A stretch of 64,000 bases of DNA from assembly GCA_964019695.1 (NCBI GenBank), contig OZ026531.1, positions 12,490,593 through 12,554,592 of the forward strand. Direction: 5' to 3'. The translations under genes and the position numbers were made by a program. The DNA comes from Loripinus fragilis. Taxonomy: Eukaryota > Mollusca > Bivalvia > Lucinida > Lucinidae. Below the pieces are notes generated by a model. The model worked only from the letters and a program-made list of their open reading frames with translations. It was not told the origin of the DNA and searched no databases. This document shows, one piece after another, positions 40,060-52,529 of the stretch. Every line of letters begins with the position of its first letter. The stretch's first letter is position 1.

Positions 40060-41880
40060 CTTGTGGAGGCATATAGTAATCACACTGTCCGTCCGTCAGT
40101 TAGTCCGTCCGTCGGCCTGCCCCCTTCTTGTCCGGTACATATCTCCTATATTCTTTGAGGTAGAAATTCCAAATTTGGTGTGTGGATGCATCTTGGAATG
40201 ACAAAGTGTCGCGTACCATCCTTTTGTCACTGCAACCTTGACCCTTGACCTAGTTTCTAGAAACTGGTGCATATCTCTTATATTCTTTGAGGTAGGAATT
40301 CCAACTTTTTGTGTGTAAATGCATCTTGGGATGGCGGAGTATCACATACTATTTTTGGATCACTTTGACCTTGATCTTGACCTCTGACCTAGTTTTAAGA
40401 ATGATTGTGTCCGGAGCATATCTCTTATATTCTTTGATGTAGGAATTCCCAATTTGGTGTGTAAATGCATATTGGGATGGCGGATTGTCACGTAGTATTT
40501 TCGGGTCACTGTGACCATGACCTCTGACCTAATTTAAAGATTTATTGTGTCCGGAGCGCATCTCATATATTATTTGAGATAGGAATCCCATATTTGGTGT
40601 GTAGATGCATCTTGGGACGGTGGAGTGTCATGTACCATTTACGGGCCACTGTGACCTTGACCTTTGACCTAGTTTTTAGAATGATCGAGTCCGGAGCTAC
40701 CTCTTATATTATTTGAGATAGAAATCCCAAATTAGATGTGTGGATGCATCCTGGGATGGTGGAATGTCGTGTACCATTTAGGGGTCACTGTGACCTTAAA
40801 CTTGACCGCTGACCTCGTTTTTAGAATAATTTTGTCTAGAGCATATCTCTTGAATTATTTGAGATAGGAATCCTAAAGAGCTAAATGCATTAAGAGGCTC
40901 TTTTGTCCCCCCACCCTATGAGACCAAAAATAAAAGTTGTTTTTCACTAGTTTCTTATTTTAAGTTTATTAGAACAATAGCCCAAGTGTAAAAGTCTGGT
41001 ATTGATTCAACTTTTACCCGTTGCTATGGTAACAAAAATGGCCGCCAAAATAAGTTGAGAAATAGAAAAGTGACCATTTTGGAGCAAATTTGAGACATTT
41101 GACAGAGAAATTAACATAGAGCAAAAGCAAAAGCAAATACAAAAAAGATATTTTAACAGATGGTGAGAATTATCACGGTACACAACATATGAAAAGCTTT
41201 TTTTGGTATTCGCTTGTGCTGATATCTAATTCTTAAAAAAAACGACCAAAGTGACAATTTCTCTATTTTAAGCCTATTTTGTTGGCCATTTTTGTTATAA
41301 TATTAACGGTAAAAGTAAAATAAATGCCAGAATTTTACACTTGGGTTATTCTTCTAATAAACCAATTGAGTGAAATTGGTGAAAAGCAACTTTCAGTTTT
41401 TAGAATCATCGTGTCCTGAGCATGTCTCCTATATTGTTTGAGCTAGGAATCCCATATTTGGTGTGTGGCAGCATCTTGGAATGGCAGAGTGTCATGTATC
41501 AGTTTTTTAGTCACTGTGACCTTGACCTAGTTTCTAGAATAGTCGTATCAGGAGCATATCTCATATACATGTCTTATTAAAGGAAGGAATCCCAAATTTG
41601 GTGTATGGATGCATCTTTGGATGCTGATATGTCACGTACCAATCTTTTATCACTATGATCTTGACCTATGACCTAGTTCCTAGAATAATCGTGTCTGGAG
41701 CATATCTCTTATATTATTTGATGTAGGAATCCCAAATTTGGTGTGTGGATTTCTCTTGGGATGGCGGAGTGGTACATACCATTTTGGGTCACTTTGACAT
41801 TGACATTGATTTCTGGACTGATTTCTAGGTTTTTCGTGTCTGGAGCATATCTCCTATATTACAGCTAACTTTCCTCAAAT
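40060..41880. repeat. Degenerate tandem array, ~140-bp unit, interrupted by a palindrome
   Basis: About ten units, each with atctc(c/t)tatatt(c/a)tttga, ggtgtgtggatgcatcttgggatgg, a gtcactgtgaccttgac and a cctagtttttagaat segment. Units before 40900 and after 41400 flank a foldback insertion. No open frame survives. Confidence 0.82.
40920..41402. mobile_element. Palindromic insertion in the tandem array
   Basis: Arms gttgtttttcactagtttcttattttaag..agcccaagtgtaaaa and ttttacacttgggtt..ctaataaacc..gaaaagcaac are inverted; central aaaatggccgccaaaataag / ttttgttggccattttt also pair. Confidence 0.68.
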
Positions 41881-42048
41881 GTGTCGCATGCTAGACCAAT
41901 TCCTTTGGGGGCATTCGTCACGTTACTGTGACATTTCTTGTTCAACATGTTATCGTTTCTGTATATTTTCATTAAAACAACTTGTTATATAGCGTTAAAA
42001 GGTTATAAACCTAGTCATTGTATATTTCCTATCATACTGATACAAAAG

Positions 42049-42356
42049 TAGTAATTGGTGCCACTATGGAGTTATTTTTAAGCCTGAAAAGAACTTATTT
42101 TCAGGCTATAATGACTCCAAAGATGGGAAGGAAAAATGGTCTTTGATACTTTTTCTAACACTCAAACTCATTGCAGGCCTGACAGGCACGGGGGCCAGGG
42201 AACTATCACAATCATAGACCAACCAGAATAGCCGTCAAATAAACTAAGTTATTCTCACCTAGTCACTCAAGCTTACCAGGGTTGTCATATATGGGGTGAT
42301 TTTAGCCTGATTACAGGCTCAAAAGATGACCCCATAGTGGCACTCATTACTACTTA
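42049..42356. mobile_element. Palindromic MITE
   Basis: Ends gtagtaattggtgccactatgg and ccatagtggcactcattacta; inner agcctgaaaa / aggctca pairs. Non-coding. Confidence 0.7.
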
Positions 42357-42454
42357 CAATTATTATTGCAGACTTTATTTATATTGTCAAATTGTGTTGT
42401 TTGTACCTTACATATAGGGCTCCGATAAAATGTCATGCTTATTCTCATTATTTT

Positions 42455-42705
42455 GCCAGGCCAGGTTTTAAAACATTTTTTTCCAGCTCAACTCAACTGA
42501 GCATGAACATTCAACTGCTCATAAAAAACTGAAATGCTGATTAATAAAGACTTTTCTTGCTCTCAAACTCTCAGATTGTGTATTTATCATGCTATTAAAT
42601 ATTAAAATGCAAACAATTGTTGCCATTTTAACATTTATGAGCGTGATAAATTTCATTTTTTGAGTTTAGCATGAATCTTTTTTATAACCTTAGGGTCAGG
42701 ACATG
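42455..42705. mobile_element. MITE-C copy 3
   Basis: Shares gctcaactcaactgagca, gcaaacaattgttgccattttaacatttatgagc and the ttttataacct end with 6857-7083. Confidence 0.7.
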
Positions 42706-42860
42706 AGATGTTTGCCTCTTTTAAGTTTTAAATGGCTATGTTGGCGTATCCAGCGGGGCTAGATGTCTAAAGTTTGGCCTGAGTCTTCATCTATATCCAT
42801 ACAGTCTAACTGTATGCATGCGTACCGAAATCTTTTGGCTTATTTATTTCAGCTCCAGAC

Positions 42861-43197
42861 CCCAGGGGGGGGGGGTACTCTGATATTTTTTATACATACG
42901 TTGGGTTCAAAATTTTGAATTTCAATATTTTTTTGGGTTTTCAGTAAAATGAATTTTTTTTGGGGTATGAAGATATTGTAGATATTTTTTTGGGGTCATC
43001 ACAAAATTGGACTATATTTAGGGGTCTTTTCTATGCATGTTAGGGTCTTTTCTTAAGGTCAGGGTACAGAATGGGGGATATTTTGGGGGTTGGTAAAATT
43101 TCAAATATTTTTTTTGGGGTGCTTGAAATTCCTGATATTTTTTGATGCTGGGCCCGAGTCTACGTATGAGGAAAAAATGAGAGTACCCCCCGGGCTC
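42861..43197. mobile_element. Palindromic element with GGGGTACTC ends
   Basis: Ends ccccagggggggggggtactct and gagagtaccccccgggct are inverted; the interior is a run of tttttttggggt-type units. Small open frames are repeat translations. Confidence 0.6.
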
Positions 43198-43326
43198 CAG
43201 ATCAGCCAATCGATTGAATGTATTCTAGTTGTTTTTTTTATTATTATTTTTCGACCAACCATTTGTTGTAGGTACTCAAAAGACCCGTGTAATTGAGACG
43301 GTTTATTTGAGCATCCAAAATAAAAT

Positions 43327-43853
43327 ATATGCTACGGAAACTTTGATAAGCAACACAATAAAGATTTCCATAGGGCTCAACGCACTGAGCACCTTTGGCA
43401 TTCGATATTCTTTACGTTCTCCTTCAAATTCGATGAAAATTTCAGTGGTAATTGAAAATGAAGTTGGCTACAGATTTTTATGCAAAAAGTGCACAATTTT
43501 TCTTATAGTGATTTTTGTTTCTAGAACTTACCATAACTGTTACAAACGGGTTTCAAACGAATAATGAAATATTGAAAATGAGTTTCTCAAACACATTTCA
43601 TATTTTTGATCTTTTGAAATAAGGGAGAAATAATCGTGAGTTTTGGGTGGAATTTCGAAAATTTAACATTTTGCATTTTTTGACCAACGGGCATCCATGG
43701 GACCGTCAAGTGAGTTATTTACATAAAAGTTGTAGCCCACTGCATTTTCAATGACCATTTAAAGTCGAAAGTTATTGAGCGTCAAAGGGGTAGGTTCCAC
43801 TGAGTTCTATGGAAATCTTTATAGTAATGCTTATCAAAATGTGAGTAGTATAT
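43327..43853. mobile_element. Palindromic element, ~50-bp inverted ends
   Basis: Left tatgctacggaaactttgataagcaac..aaagatttccatag pairs with right ctatggaaatctttat..gcttatcaaaatgtgagtagtata. It holds part of an 111-residue open frame (43229-43564) that matches no family I know. Confidence 0.65.
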
Positions 43854-44149
43854 GTTGATAGCTTAGACTGACCAGATTTAAGCTGAAATGTGCCTACGCC
43901 AAGGACTATACTTGATATATCTATTTTGATACCCCATTACCCATTTGTGAGAGAGAGTGTAGTGTATTTGCATTTAACATCCCATCAACAGTATAGGGCA
44001 AATAGAGATTGGCCAAAATATTATACCTTGTCCTGCTGGAGAAATTAATTCCCTACAAATTCACATTTAAAGTTGCACGATTCGGCATAATAAAATGGAT
44101 TCACAGAGAAGAAATGAAAAATTAATTGTCTGGGTCCTTCCTAACCCTT

Positions 44150-44352
44150 AAAGTGCCAATCACAACAAAGGTCGTCTACTTAAGTCGTTTGCTGAAATAT
44201 TTCAAAAACCTCTTGGTCAAACAATGTAGACCCATCTGGGTCCACACTGTTTGCGTCTACACTTACATTAGTCAATACTTTTAGCAAAACAGTGTATATG
44301 CAGCAAACGACTTGAACAGACGACAATTTCAGATGCATCTTTAAGGGTTAGC
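44150..44352. mobile_element. CCCTTAAAGTG-ended dispersed repeat
   Basis: Ends aacccttaaagtgc and gcatctttaagggtta; inner gtcgtctacttaagtcgtttgctg / cagcaaacgacttgaacagacgac pair, plus agacccatctgggtc. Related to 4560-4960. Confidence 0.7.
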
Positions 44353-44924
44353 ACAGCTGACTGTTTATAAAAGAGGTGTTCAGCAGGACACGGGTAAATG
44401 TTTTATCCGACAGAGTAAACGAGTGGGATATCGAACCTACGACCACCCTGTTGTGGGTTTTATACTTTACATACGTCCGTGTATATTGTGTTTTGTACCG
44501 TTTTTAATATTTCCTTTTACAATGAAATTACATGTCTTGATAGAAAGAATTTGTTTTTGTTCTTTCATGTCCTAACCTTAGATTCTCCTATACGTTTATT
44601 TATACGCCCAGAAAAGGGAGTTTTATGCGTTCAATTGTGATTATTTTCCAATTCAAAGATATGCCTTTGGTGCTCAAAATAACAATGACATCGTGTCTGA
44701 TATTTTGAGAACCCACAGCATGAAAAAAAAAAAATAATTTTAAATTCGCACTCTTTTCTGTAGGCCTTATTTATTTTCATGCATACCTCATGTGCTGCTC
44801 TGAAAGAGCATCGACTCTTAACTCTTTGTGTTCTGATAGAGTTTCCCATACATATAGATTAAATTAATATAAGTATGAGACTGCCCATTTTGCACTTTAA
44901 GGTCACATGTAGTTTTTTTTTAAA

Positions 44925-47050
44925 GTAAGTAAGGGTGCAAAGATCAGGAATCGATACAATCAAGTACCACACCTGACCCAGGATACCAATAAGAAAGTGA
45001 CAAACTCACAGTTAGACACAACAAACGAGAGCCAAGAGGTCAGCCCTTTCCCAGCAGGTGACCACAAGGCACATATAAACAGACGTACACAAAGACATAG
45101 CAAACACAAGACAGAACAAGAACATAAAAGATCCACAAAAGAAGTACCGCCTTGGAACGGTCAGTAAAATATTTTACTGGAGGGCTTAAACCGGTTTAAC
45201 GGCGCGCCAACCTCACCCTTAATTCAAATGTGGATCAAGACACATAGATATTTAGTTTGCATGAAAAACCCCTAATTTATCAATGCATCATCTCCTAAAA
45301 CATATAAATCAAGATATAACAAGGAGATAAATCAAAGATAAGGACTCAACAGTAAATAAAACTGAATACCGGAGCAAAAGAAATCCAACAGGTAAACCCC
45401 GGTGGGCCTGACAAACAGCCAAAGCATCAGGCCCCTACCATCTCATCAATAGATAAGTCTTTAAGTCGGAACCATCATAGAGTCTGAAGTCCGACCCACC
45501 AGCGTGCAATTAAAGAGGAAAGCAAAGTTGCCAACCATGATTGGGTTGACCACCAAACATGCAGTCTGTTGCAATACATTAATGTTAGAGCCAATCTTTT
45601 TATAATGGGAAATTATTTTAATCAACTGCATTGAAAAATTATTAGAGCCAACAATCTTCTTCAATTTATACACCAAGTCACCATAGAAATCAGGTTCCGA
45701 AAGTCCTTGGCGTAAGAGAGATTTAAGTCCAACTTGGAATTTAGAAATCAAATCATAGTATCGTCTATAAAATTTTGAAAAAAAAGTTTTGCGAAGTTTA
45801 TGATACCAATAGCCTTGTTTAAGAAGTTTCTGAGTTTACAATTTATTGCGAATGTTGAAGTCAGCAACATAGCTAGATGCTCTGGCAAAACGAATGAGTT
45901 GAGAGATATAGACTCCGTAGGGTGTAGAACGAGGAACATCACCATCTAAAAATGGGAAATTGACAATTTCAAAATCAAAGTCGTCACGTTTATCATAAAT
46001 TTTGGTAGAAACAATATCATTAGAAATTGACAAATGCAAGTCTAAAAATGCAGCTTCGGTATCAGAGGTATTGGCTTTATTCAGTTGGAGCTCTGAATGG
46101 TATATTTGACTAACCATTTTGTCAAAATAAACTTTATTAATATTTAAAATATCGTCCAAATATCTGAATATAGTGTTAAACGCATCAATAACATCAGCCT
46201 GCTTGTCATCAGAAAGAGACATCATAAAGTCCCTCTCATAACAAAACAGGAATAAATCTGCAACCAGGGGAGCACAATTAGTGCCCATAGGAATCCCAAC
46301 TACTTGTCTATACAGCTTGGTGCCAAATCGAATCAAAATGTTGTCCAACAAAAAGGTCAGCGCATCACATACATTTTGACAAGACCATGCATGATATTTT
46401 TTTAGGTTTTTCTGAAGTAAAAAATGCATTTCTGTCATTACATGCAAGGTAGGGAGAGCCTTCTCTCTGGAAGGTTCTTTCAATAAGATCAATAAGTTTA
46501 TCTTTAATTATACTATGAGGTAAAGTAGTGTAAAGAGTAGAAAAATCATAAGTAGACAAACTGGTCGCATTGAAACCTCTAGCTTTAAGTTTATCTAAAA
46601 TTTTACCTGAATTTTTAATAGACCAAAATAAGTTTTTACCGGATCTCTCATATACCTTTTCACAATACTTGATAACATGTTTTTTAACAGCTGTAAGACA
46701 CAAGGTTAACAATTTAGAAAGTTCGTTGTCGTACATGAACTAGAATTATCAATAAATCTTGCTTTATAGGGCTTTTTATGGAGTTTTGGTAACCAGTACA
46801 ACGTAGCAACGTTGTCTTGATTTTCTTTAGCTTTGACACAAAAGTGCAGGGCTGTATGACAACCATGCTCATCAACAATCATCCTCTCACTTAAAGAAGG
46901 CTGCAGTTTATAGGCATTAGTGTCAACAAGCTCACGCTTAAGGGTATTAATGTAATCGTCAAACAACTACAACATTGTTTGCAGCTTTATCTGCTGGAAC
47001 CCAAACATAGTTCATATGAAAATCCTGGATACCTCGAATTATGAAGTATT
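44925..47050 (-). pseudogene. Penelope-like family 1, copy B
   Basis: Reading leftwards: a VPADKAANNVV segment (about 47010), 46966-46706 with DEHGCHTALHFCVKAKENQ and TLYWLPKLHKKPYKARFI, 46736-46365 with SIKNSGKILDKLKARGFNAT and STYDFSTLYTTLPHSIIKD (RT fingers/palm; F-S-T-L-Y-T carries the first catalytic Asp), 46492-45836 with VGIPMGTNCAPLVADLFLF and FRYLDDILNIN, then the C-terminal region 45751-45461 ending NVLQQTACLVVNP. Frameshifts separate the pieces. The 3' untranslated part reaches the same boundary as copies A and C (44925). Truncated near 47050; no upstream endonuclease region remains. Confidence 0.88.
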
Positions 47051-47229
47051 TCTGTTTCTGAAGGCTGTTTTAATCTTAGCAAACAGTGCAAACTCTGATG
47101 AAATGCAGCATCGTGCTGCATTCCATCTGGGTATTCACTAGTTGCCAAAGTACCTATTTAAGGGTTTCCAGTATATATACAAAAGGTTAATTTCACAATC
47201 ATACTTTTTTCTAACTGCGTCACTATCAT

Positions 47230-49390
47230 CAACATGTTGGTTAAAGAGACCTGTAATTCTGAGGATTCATGTCTAAGTGGCCATCTAAAAAGGTATATTT
47301 TTTCTCAAATATCGTCTTTCTCTGGAGTCAGAAATTTCTGCACTTTCTCAAGCACATATTGCTTTGTAACTGCATCACACTCATCAATAGAGTCTAAGAG
47401 ACTTGTAATTCTATGACGATTTATGTCTAAGCGACCATCTATAAAGGTATATATGTCAGTCTGAAACATCCTCTATCTATCGAGTCAGAAAGCTTCTGGT
47501 ACTTTCGCAAGCACATATTGCATTGTAACTGCATCACAGTCATCAATAGAGTCTAAGAGACCTGTAATTCTATGGCGATTTATGTCTAAGTGGCCATCTT
47601 AAAATGTTTAGATGTCTTTTCTGAAACATCTTCTTTCTATGGAGTCAGAAAGTTTTTGCACTTTCTCAAGCACATATTGCGTTGTATTAGCATCATGTTT
47701 ATCAAAATGGTCATAGAAACTTGCTATTTGATGACGCTTTATTTTAAAGCAGCCATCTAAAAGAGGTATCAATGTCTTTCCTCAAATATCTCCTTTCTAT
47801 GGAGTCACAACACTTCTGCACTTTCGGTATCACACATTGCACTATCTCGGACCCATTGTAACTGTATGGCGGTTCATGTTTCAGTGGCAATCTTAAATCT
47901 GTATCAATGTCTTTTCTGAAACATCTTCTTTCTATGGACTCAGAAAATTTCTGCACTTTCTCAAGCACACATTGCTTTGTAACTGCATCACACTCATCAA
48001 TAGAGTCTAAGAGACTTGTAACTCTATGGTGATTTATGTCTAAGCGACCATCTATAAAGGTATATATGTCTTTCTGAAACATCTTCTTTCTATGGAGTCA
48101 GAAAGTTTCTGCACTTTCTCGAGCACATATTGCTTCATAACAGCGTCACAATCACGAATAGAATCTAAGAGACCTGTAAGTCTAAGGCGATATATGTCTA
48201 AGCGGCCATCTTAGAATATAAAAATGTCTTTTCTGAAACATATTCTATCTTTGAAGTCAGAAAGCTTCTGCACTTTCCCAAGCACATATATTGCATTGTA
48301 ACTGCACCATTATCATCAATAACAGGGTCTAAGAGACTTGTAATTTTATGACGATTCATGTTTTGCAGACATCTAAAAATATTAATGTCATTCCTCAAAT
48401 AACTTCTTTCTATGCAGTCTGAAAGTCAAAAAAGTAAAAAAAAATAACTTCTTTCTAAGGAGTAAGAAAATTTTTGCACTTTCTCAAGCAGAAATTGCGC
48501 TGTAACAGCATCATGTTTATCAACAGGGTCTAAGAAACTTGCCATTTATTTTAAAGCAGCCATCTAAAAGAGGTATCAATGTCTTTCCTCAAGTATCTCC
48601 TTTCTATGGAGTCACAACACTTCTGCACTTTCATTATTACACATTGCACTATCTCGGACCCATTGTAACTGTATGGCGGTTCATGTTTCAGTGGCAATCT
48701 TAAATCTGTATCAATGTCTTTTCTGAAATATCTTCTTTCTATGGACTCAGAAAATGTCTGCACTTTCTCAAGCACATATTACTTTGTAACTGCATCACAC
48801 TCATCAATAGAGTCTAAAAGACCTGTAATTTTATGGCATTTTATGTCGAAGCTGTCATCTAAAAGGTATATATGTCTTTCTGAAACATCTTCTTTCTATG
48901 AAGTCATAAATTTTCTGTATTTTCTCAAGCACATATCGCTTTGTAACTGCATAACACTCACCAATAGGGTCTAAGAGACCTGTAATTCTATGGTGATTTA
49001 TGTCTAAGTGACCAACTAAAAGGTATATATGTCTTTGCTGAAACATTTTCCTTCAATGGAGTCAGAAAGCTTCTGCACTTTCTCGAGCACATATTGCCTC
49101 TTAACAGCGTCACAAACACGAATAGAATCTAAGAGACCTGTGATTCCAAGGATATTTATGTCTAAGCGGCCATCTTAAAATATATATATATATATATATG
49201 TCTTTCCTGAAACATATTCTATCTTTGAAGTCAGAAAGCTTCTGCACTTTCCCAAGCACATATATTGCATTGTAACTGCACCATTATCATCAATAACAGG
49301 GTCTAAGAGACTTGTAATTTTATGACGATTCGTGTTTTGCAGACATCTAAAAATATTAATGTCATTCCTCAAATAACTTGGATGACTTGG
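47230..49390 (-). repeat. 159-bp tandem array with protein-compatible period
   Basis: About 13 units; the cactttctcaagcacat anchor recurs at 47341, 47500, 47659, 47819, 47954, 48112, 48271, 48477, 48625, 48761, ~48919, 49075 and 49245, modal spacing 157-160. On the - strand each unit can encode about 53 residues with a common core (TSLLDSIDECDAVT, EKVQKFSESIERR, FRKDI). Blocks of several units are themselves duplicated (47744-48082 and 48551-48775 share long identical reading). Shortened units and stops break any single frame. No known domain recognised; it may be a decayed repetitive coding exon or a plain satellite. Confidence 0.7.
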
Positions 49391-49639
49391 AAAGAGTTTA
49401 AATAATTTTGTTTAGAATGACTGAATTGTTAACGGAAGTCATAGGAAATCGTGAACAAAATATCTGTTTTGCGTACCGTCTCGAAATGACCGTGGCTGTT
49501 AACTAGGGAGTAAAACAACAAACCAAACTAGCAAGGTTTCCTTGAGATTTAAATTTTATATTAGTGAATGAGGCATTATGGGAAGCAACAATAGGCTGAA
49601 ATATATCCTAGCAAAGTTCGATATATGAGCCGCGTCATG

Positions 49640-50400
49640 AGATTTCCAACAATGTGGTATGTGCGACCAGCAAAGCCTCATATCAGCCTGCTCATACTTG
49701 CAGTCTGATCGAGCCGTAGCTAGTCGCTTGCATATTCTATGAGTGTTAAGCTACTGATTGAGCATCGTTTGGAGTTTTAAGCTTAAAAAGAGCCTGCACA
49801 GCCTCATCGGAGTCTACACTTGTCAAAATGCAACATTGTTGGAATCACATGTTGCGGCTAAATTATGTTGTTGTTGTTTTGTTTTTGTTTTTAGTTCTTG
49901 CTTGGTTAAACTACTGAAGCTCAGATCTTGGACTGCTTGTTTTTGATATGCTTGCTTTTCATATCTCTGGTCTCTCCAACTTGGAAACTAGAGTATGACT
50001 AAAACACAACTTAACTGTGTTCCTGCATACATGCTACAAATATTATATATAGGTCGGACAATCGTTTAACTTGAAAATATTGTGTTTGCAGAAACCATAT
50101 GTTTTTGAGAAAGCAGTATTGACAGATAAACTGTTCCACTCAGCGGAAACGCACCTATTTTTCTTTTGGGAAAAAAGGAAAACAAGATGTGTTTGATATT
50201 TCTCTCTTTAACCCATATAAGCCTATCATCCTTTTAGTGGTCCATTGGCAAACATTGCAGACCCAGGCCAGACGCGGCAGAACGAGGCGTCTGTGCAGTG
50301 ACTACACTGTTTGTTTGCTGAATGTTCTATTTAAATATGGAAAAATACCACCCAACATCCCTTTAAACAGAAATGGACTGTTCCAATAAGTGTAAAAACT
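49640..50400. repeat. Two dispersed-repeat fragments related to 16020-16330 and 22985-23225
   Basis: 49628-49850 shares gagccgcgtcatgagatttccaacaatgtggtatgtgcg with 15990-16030 and the rest of that repeat; 50205-50400 resembles 22985-23225 (acccata..., cattg(c)agacccaggccagacgc). Between them nothing is recognised. Confidence 0.55.
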
Positions 50401-50840
50401 ATTTTATTCAAATATACTTAAACCCAAAGTAAACTTTACACTTTGAACTACTGAATATATCGTTACTGTTTTTGAGTTTAACAAGATTAAATATTGCAAT
50501 GAGGTGCTGGTACCCGCCCTAACCTAATTCACGAAAAACAACTTAGGTAAATTGATCTTCTTTCCAGTTATCTGTGCTTTCAATAAAATCACAAAATCAG
50601 CATTTCCTAGCAAAATCCAAAGTAAACCTAGGATTTGAACAAGCTATTTTAAGGGTCATCGATTGCACATTAAAAATACTGTAAGACATTTTGTCTCTGG
50701 CGTATAGTTTGTGTTTGCCAGCATCTTAAAGTTGGTGCACTTTGAAATTATCTCACTCCCTTTGAATTAAAACAATAGTAAATTTTAGTCCCTGCTAAAA
50801 GCTTTATCTCAGATAGCATTTTGATTTTTGTATCAGCGAT

Positions 50841-50970
50841 TCTGCCCTGAGTATGTGACAAGATAATCTGATAAAAATTCCCATCGGTTTGGAAGAAAAA
50901 CGACTTCTGCCCTGAGTATGTGACAAGATAATCTGATAAAAATTCCCATCGGTTTGGAAGAAAAACGGCA
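50841..50970. repeat. 65-bp tandem duplication (two copies)
   Basis: tctgccctgagtatgtgaca... occurs at 50841-50905 and again at 50906-50970 with essentially no difference. Confidence 0.95.
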
Positions 50971-51589
50971 AACACTTTCTTATGGGAAATTTCATTGAAA
51001 GCATTATAAAGTTCACAAAAAGGGGTATGTACGTAAAAACACAGCTCTAATTTGTGTTACTAGAAGGGTGATCCATGCTGATTTGAACTTTAAACAACAA
51101 TTCAATAGCCTGTCATTCATACTAGTTCTTAAAAATTAAAAAAGTGTCCAATTGCAAAGCTACAGCAACACATCAAATGTGATAAGTTTTGGAAAAGTTT
51201 ATTTTGCCCCCTTGCTTCTTTCATTAGGGCATTGTGGTTGCATGTATGAGAGCAAAAACATGAAATTTAAAAGGTCATATGAATAATTGATTGAAATTTA
51301 ATATGAATTAAACACATTTAAAATACCACTCACCAATACACAGAAAAGCTATATATAATAACAGTGTACAGTTACTTTTGGTCTTAAGTATATAAGTACA
51401 TCATGGTACAAACAATTTCTACACACAAAACTTTACATACAGAAACAAGTCCCAGACTTGTTTAAATCTGTTTCCCGAACAAGTAATCTAAACAATACGA
51501 TATATGAACAGCAATTCATATATAAGTGATGTTTCATAATGTATTAAGTGTGATTACAATTCTTTCATTTTCAGGTAAGGGTTTAGCTG

Positions 51590-51608
51590 TTTGTGTGTGT
51601 GTGTGTGT
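51590..51608. repeat. (GT)n microsatellite
   Basis: Short GT run in otherwise unrecognised sequence (50971-51860). Confidence 0.85.
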
Positions 51609-51859
51609 TACAGAGAAGAAAGAAAGAGGTAAAGAAATAGGGAGAGTATATTCCACGGTATCATCTTATCAGATTAGAGTAAAACGATATTTCTATAGTT
51701 TATTCTCAAATCTTTTAGAGTGGATAATAAACTTCTGGACAGCTTCGAAGATGGTGCAATTTGTGTGGCTATTCAGACTCATATCGCCAGAGCGGAGAAG
51801 ATTCAAGGTTGGGACGCATTGTCTTTTATACCTCTTCAATCATGATTTGTCTTTGGGCA

Positions 51860-52430
51860 GTGTATCTAGCACAATGGAGAGAAAATGTTGTGAGTCTTTG
51901 ATTTCACCGCAGTCACAGAACTTATTCTGAATTATATTTTTGCTAAACAGAGTATAGATTAAACAGCTACAATTTGTCCTAAGTCTAGCATGAAGTATTT
52001 GTTCAACTCTGCTTCCAGTAAAATAATGGTTTGGAACAACTTGTCTATTTGAAATACTCATTTTGAATGAAGGACTTGATGGACATGACTGGGACTCACT
52101 ATGTAGGACATTCCATTCACGAACGGTTGAGGGTAGAAACAAATTGTAGTAGAGCTGGGATTTAGTATCAAGTGTTTGGTATTGATCACTATTTCTTAAT
52201 GGGTAACTCGACATGTCACCTACACGAGGTGGGGACCAATGAACTCAGGTAAGGAGGGGTTAAAAATTTATCATTTTGTAACACAATGTTAATTTTTGTT
52301 GTTTCCGCCTTGAGTTTTAAACTTCTCAGCAAGTTTCTCTGTATAGTTTGTCACGGGAGACTACCTAAGTGGCATCAATAACAATCCTGGCAGCTTCAAT
52401 TTGTATTTTTTTTCAGTTCGCCTTCCTCTG
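51860..52430 (-). pseudogene. Non-LTR retrotransposon ORF2 3' end, second relic
   Basis: Fragments parallel the relic at 738-1795: YPLRNSDQYQTLDTKSQLYYN, FLPSTVREWN, QILHARLRTNCSCL and the terminal C-D-C-G-E-x-x-D-S-Q-H-F zinc-like motif. It is frameshifted and truncated, with no RT palm. Confidence 0.72.
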
Positions 52431-52529
52431 TTGCACACATTTATGTACAAATACTACCATTACATCATCTGTAAATGTTAGACAGTTTTCCATAATCAAT
52501 GATAATGATATGAACTGAACTCCATCTGA

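Noticed and set aside
43229..43564. 111-residue open frame
   Set aside because: Mostly inside a palindromic element, no domain recognised, and no splice or start context supporting a gene.
47230..49390. CRISPR-like array
   Set aside because: Units are 159 bp with no short constant repeat plus variable spacer pattern, and the genome is eukaryotic.
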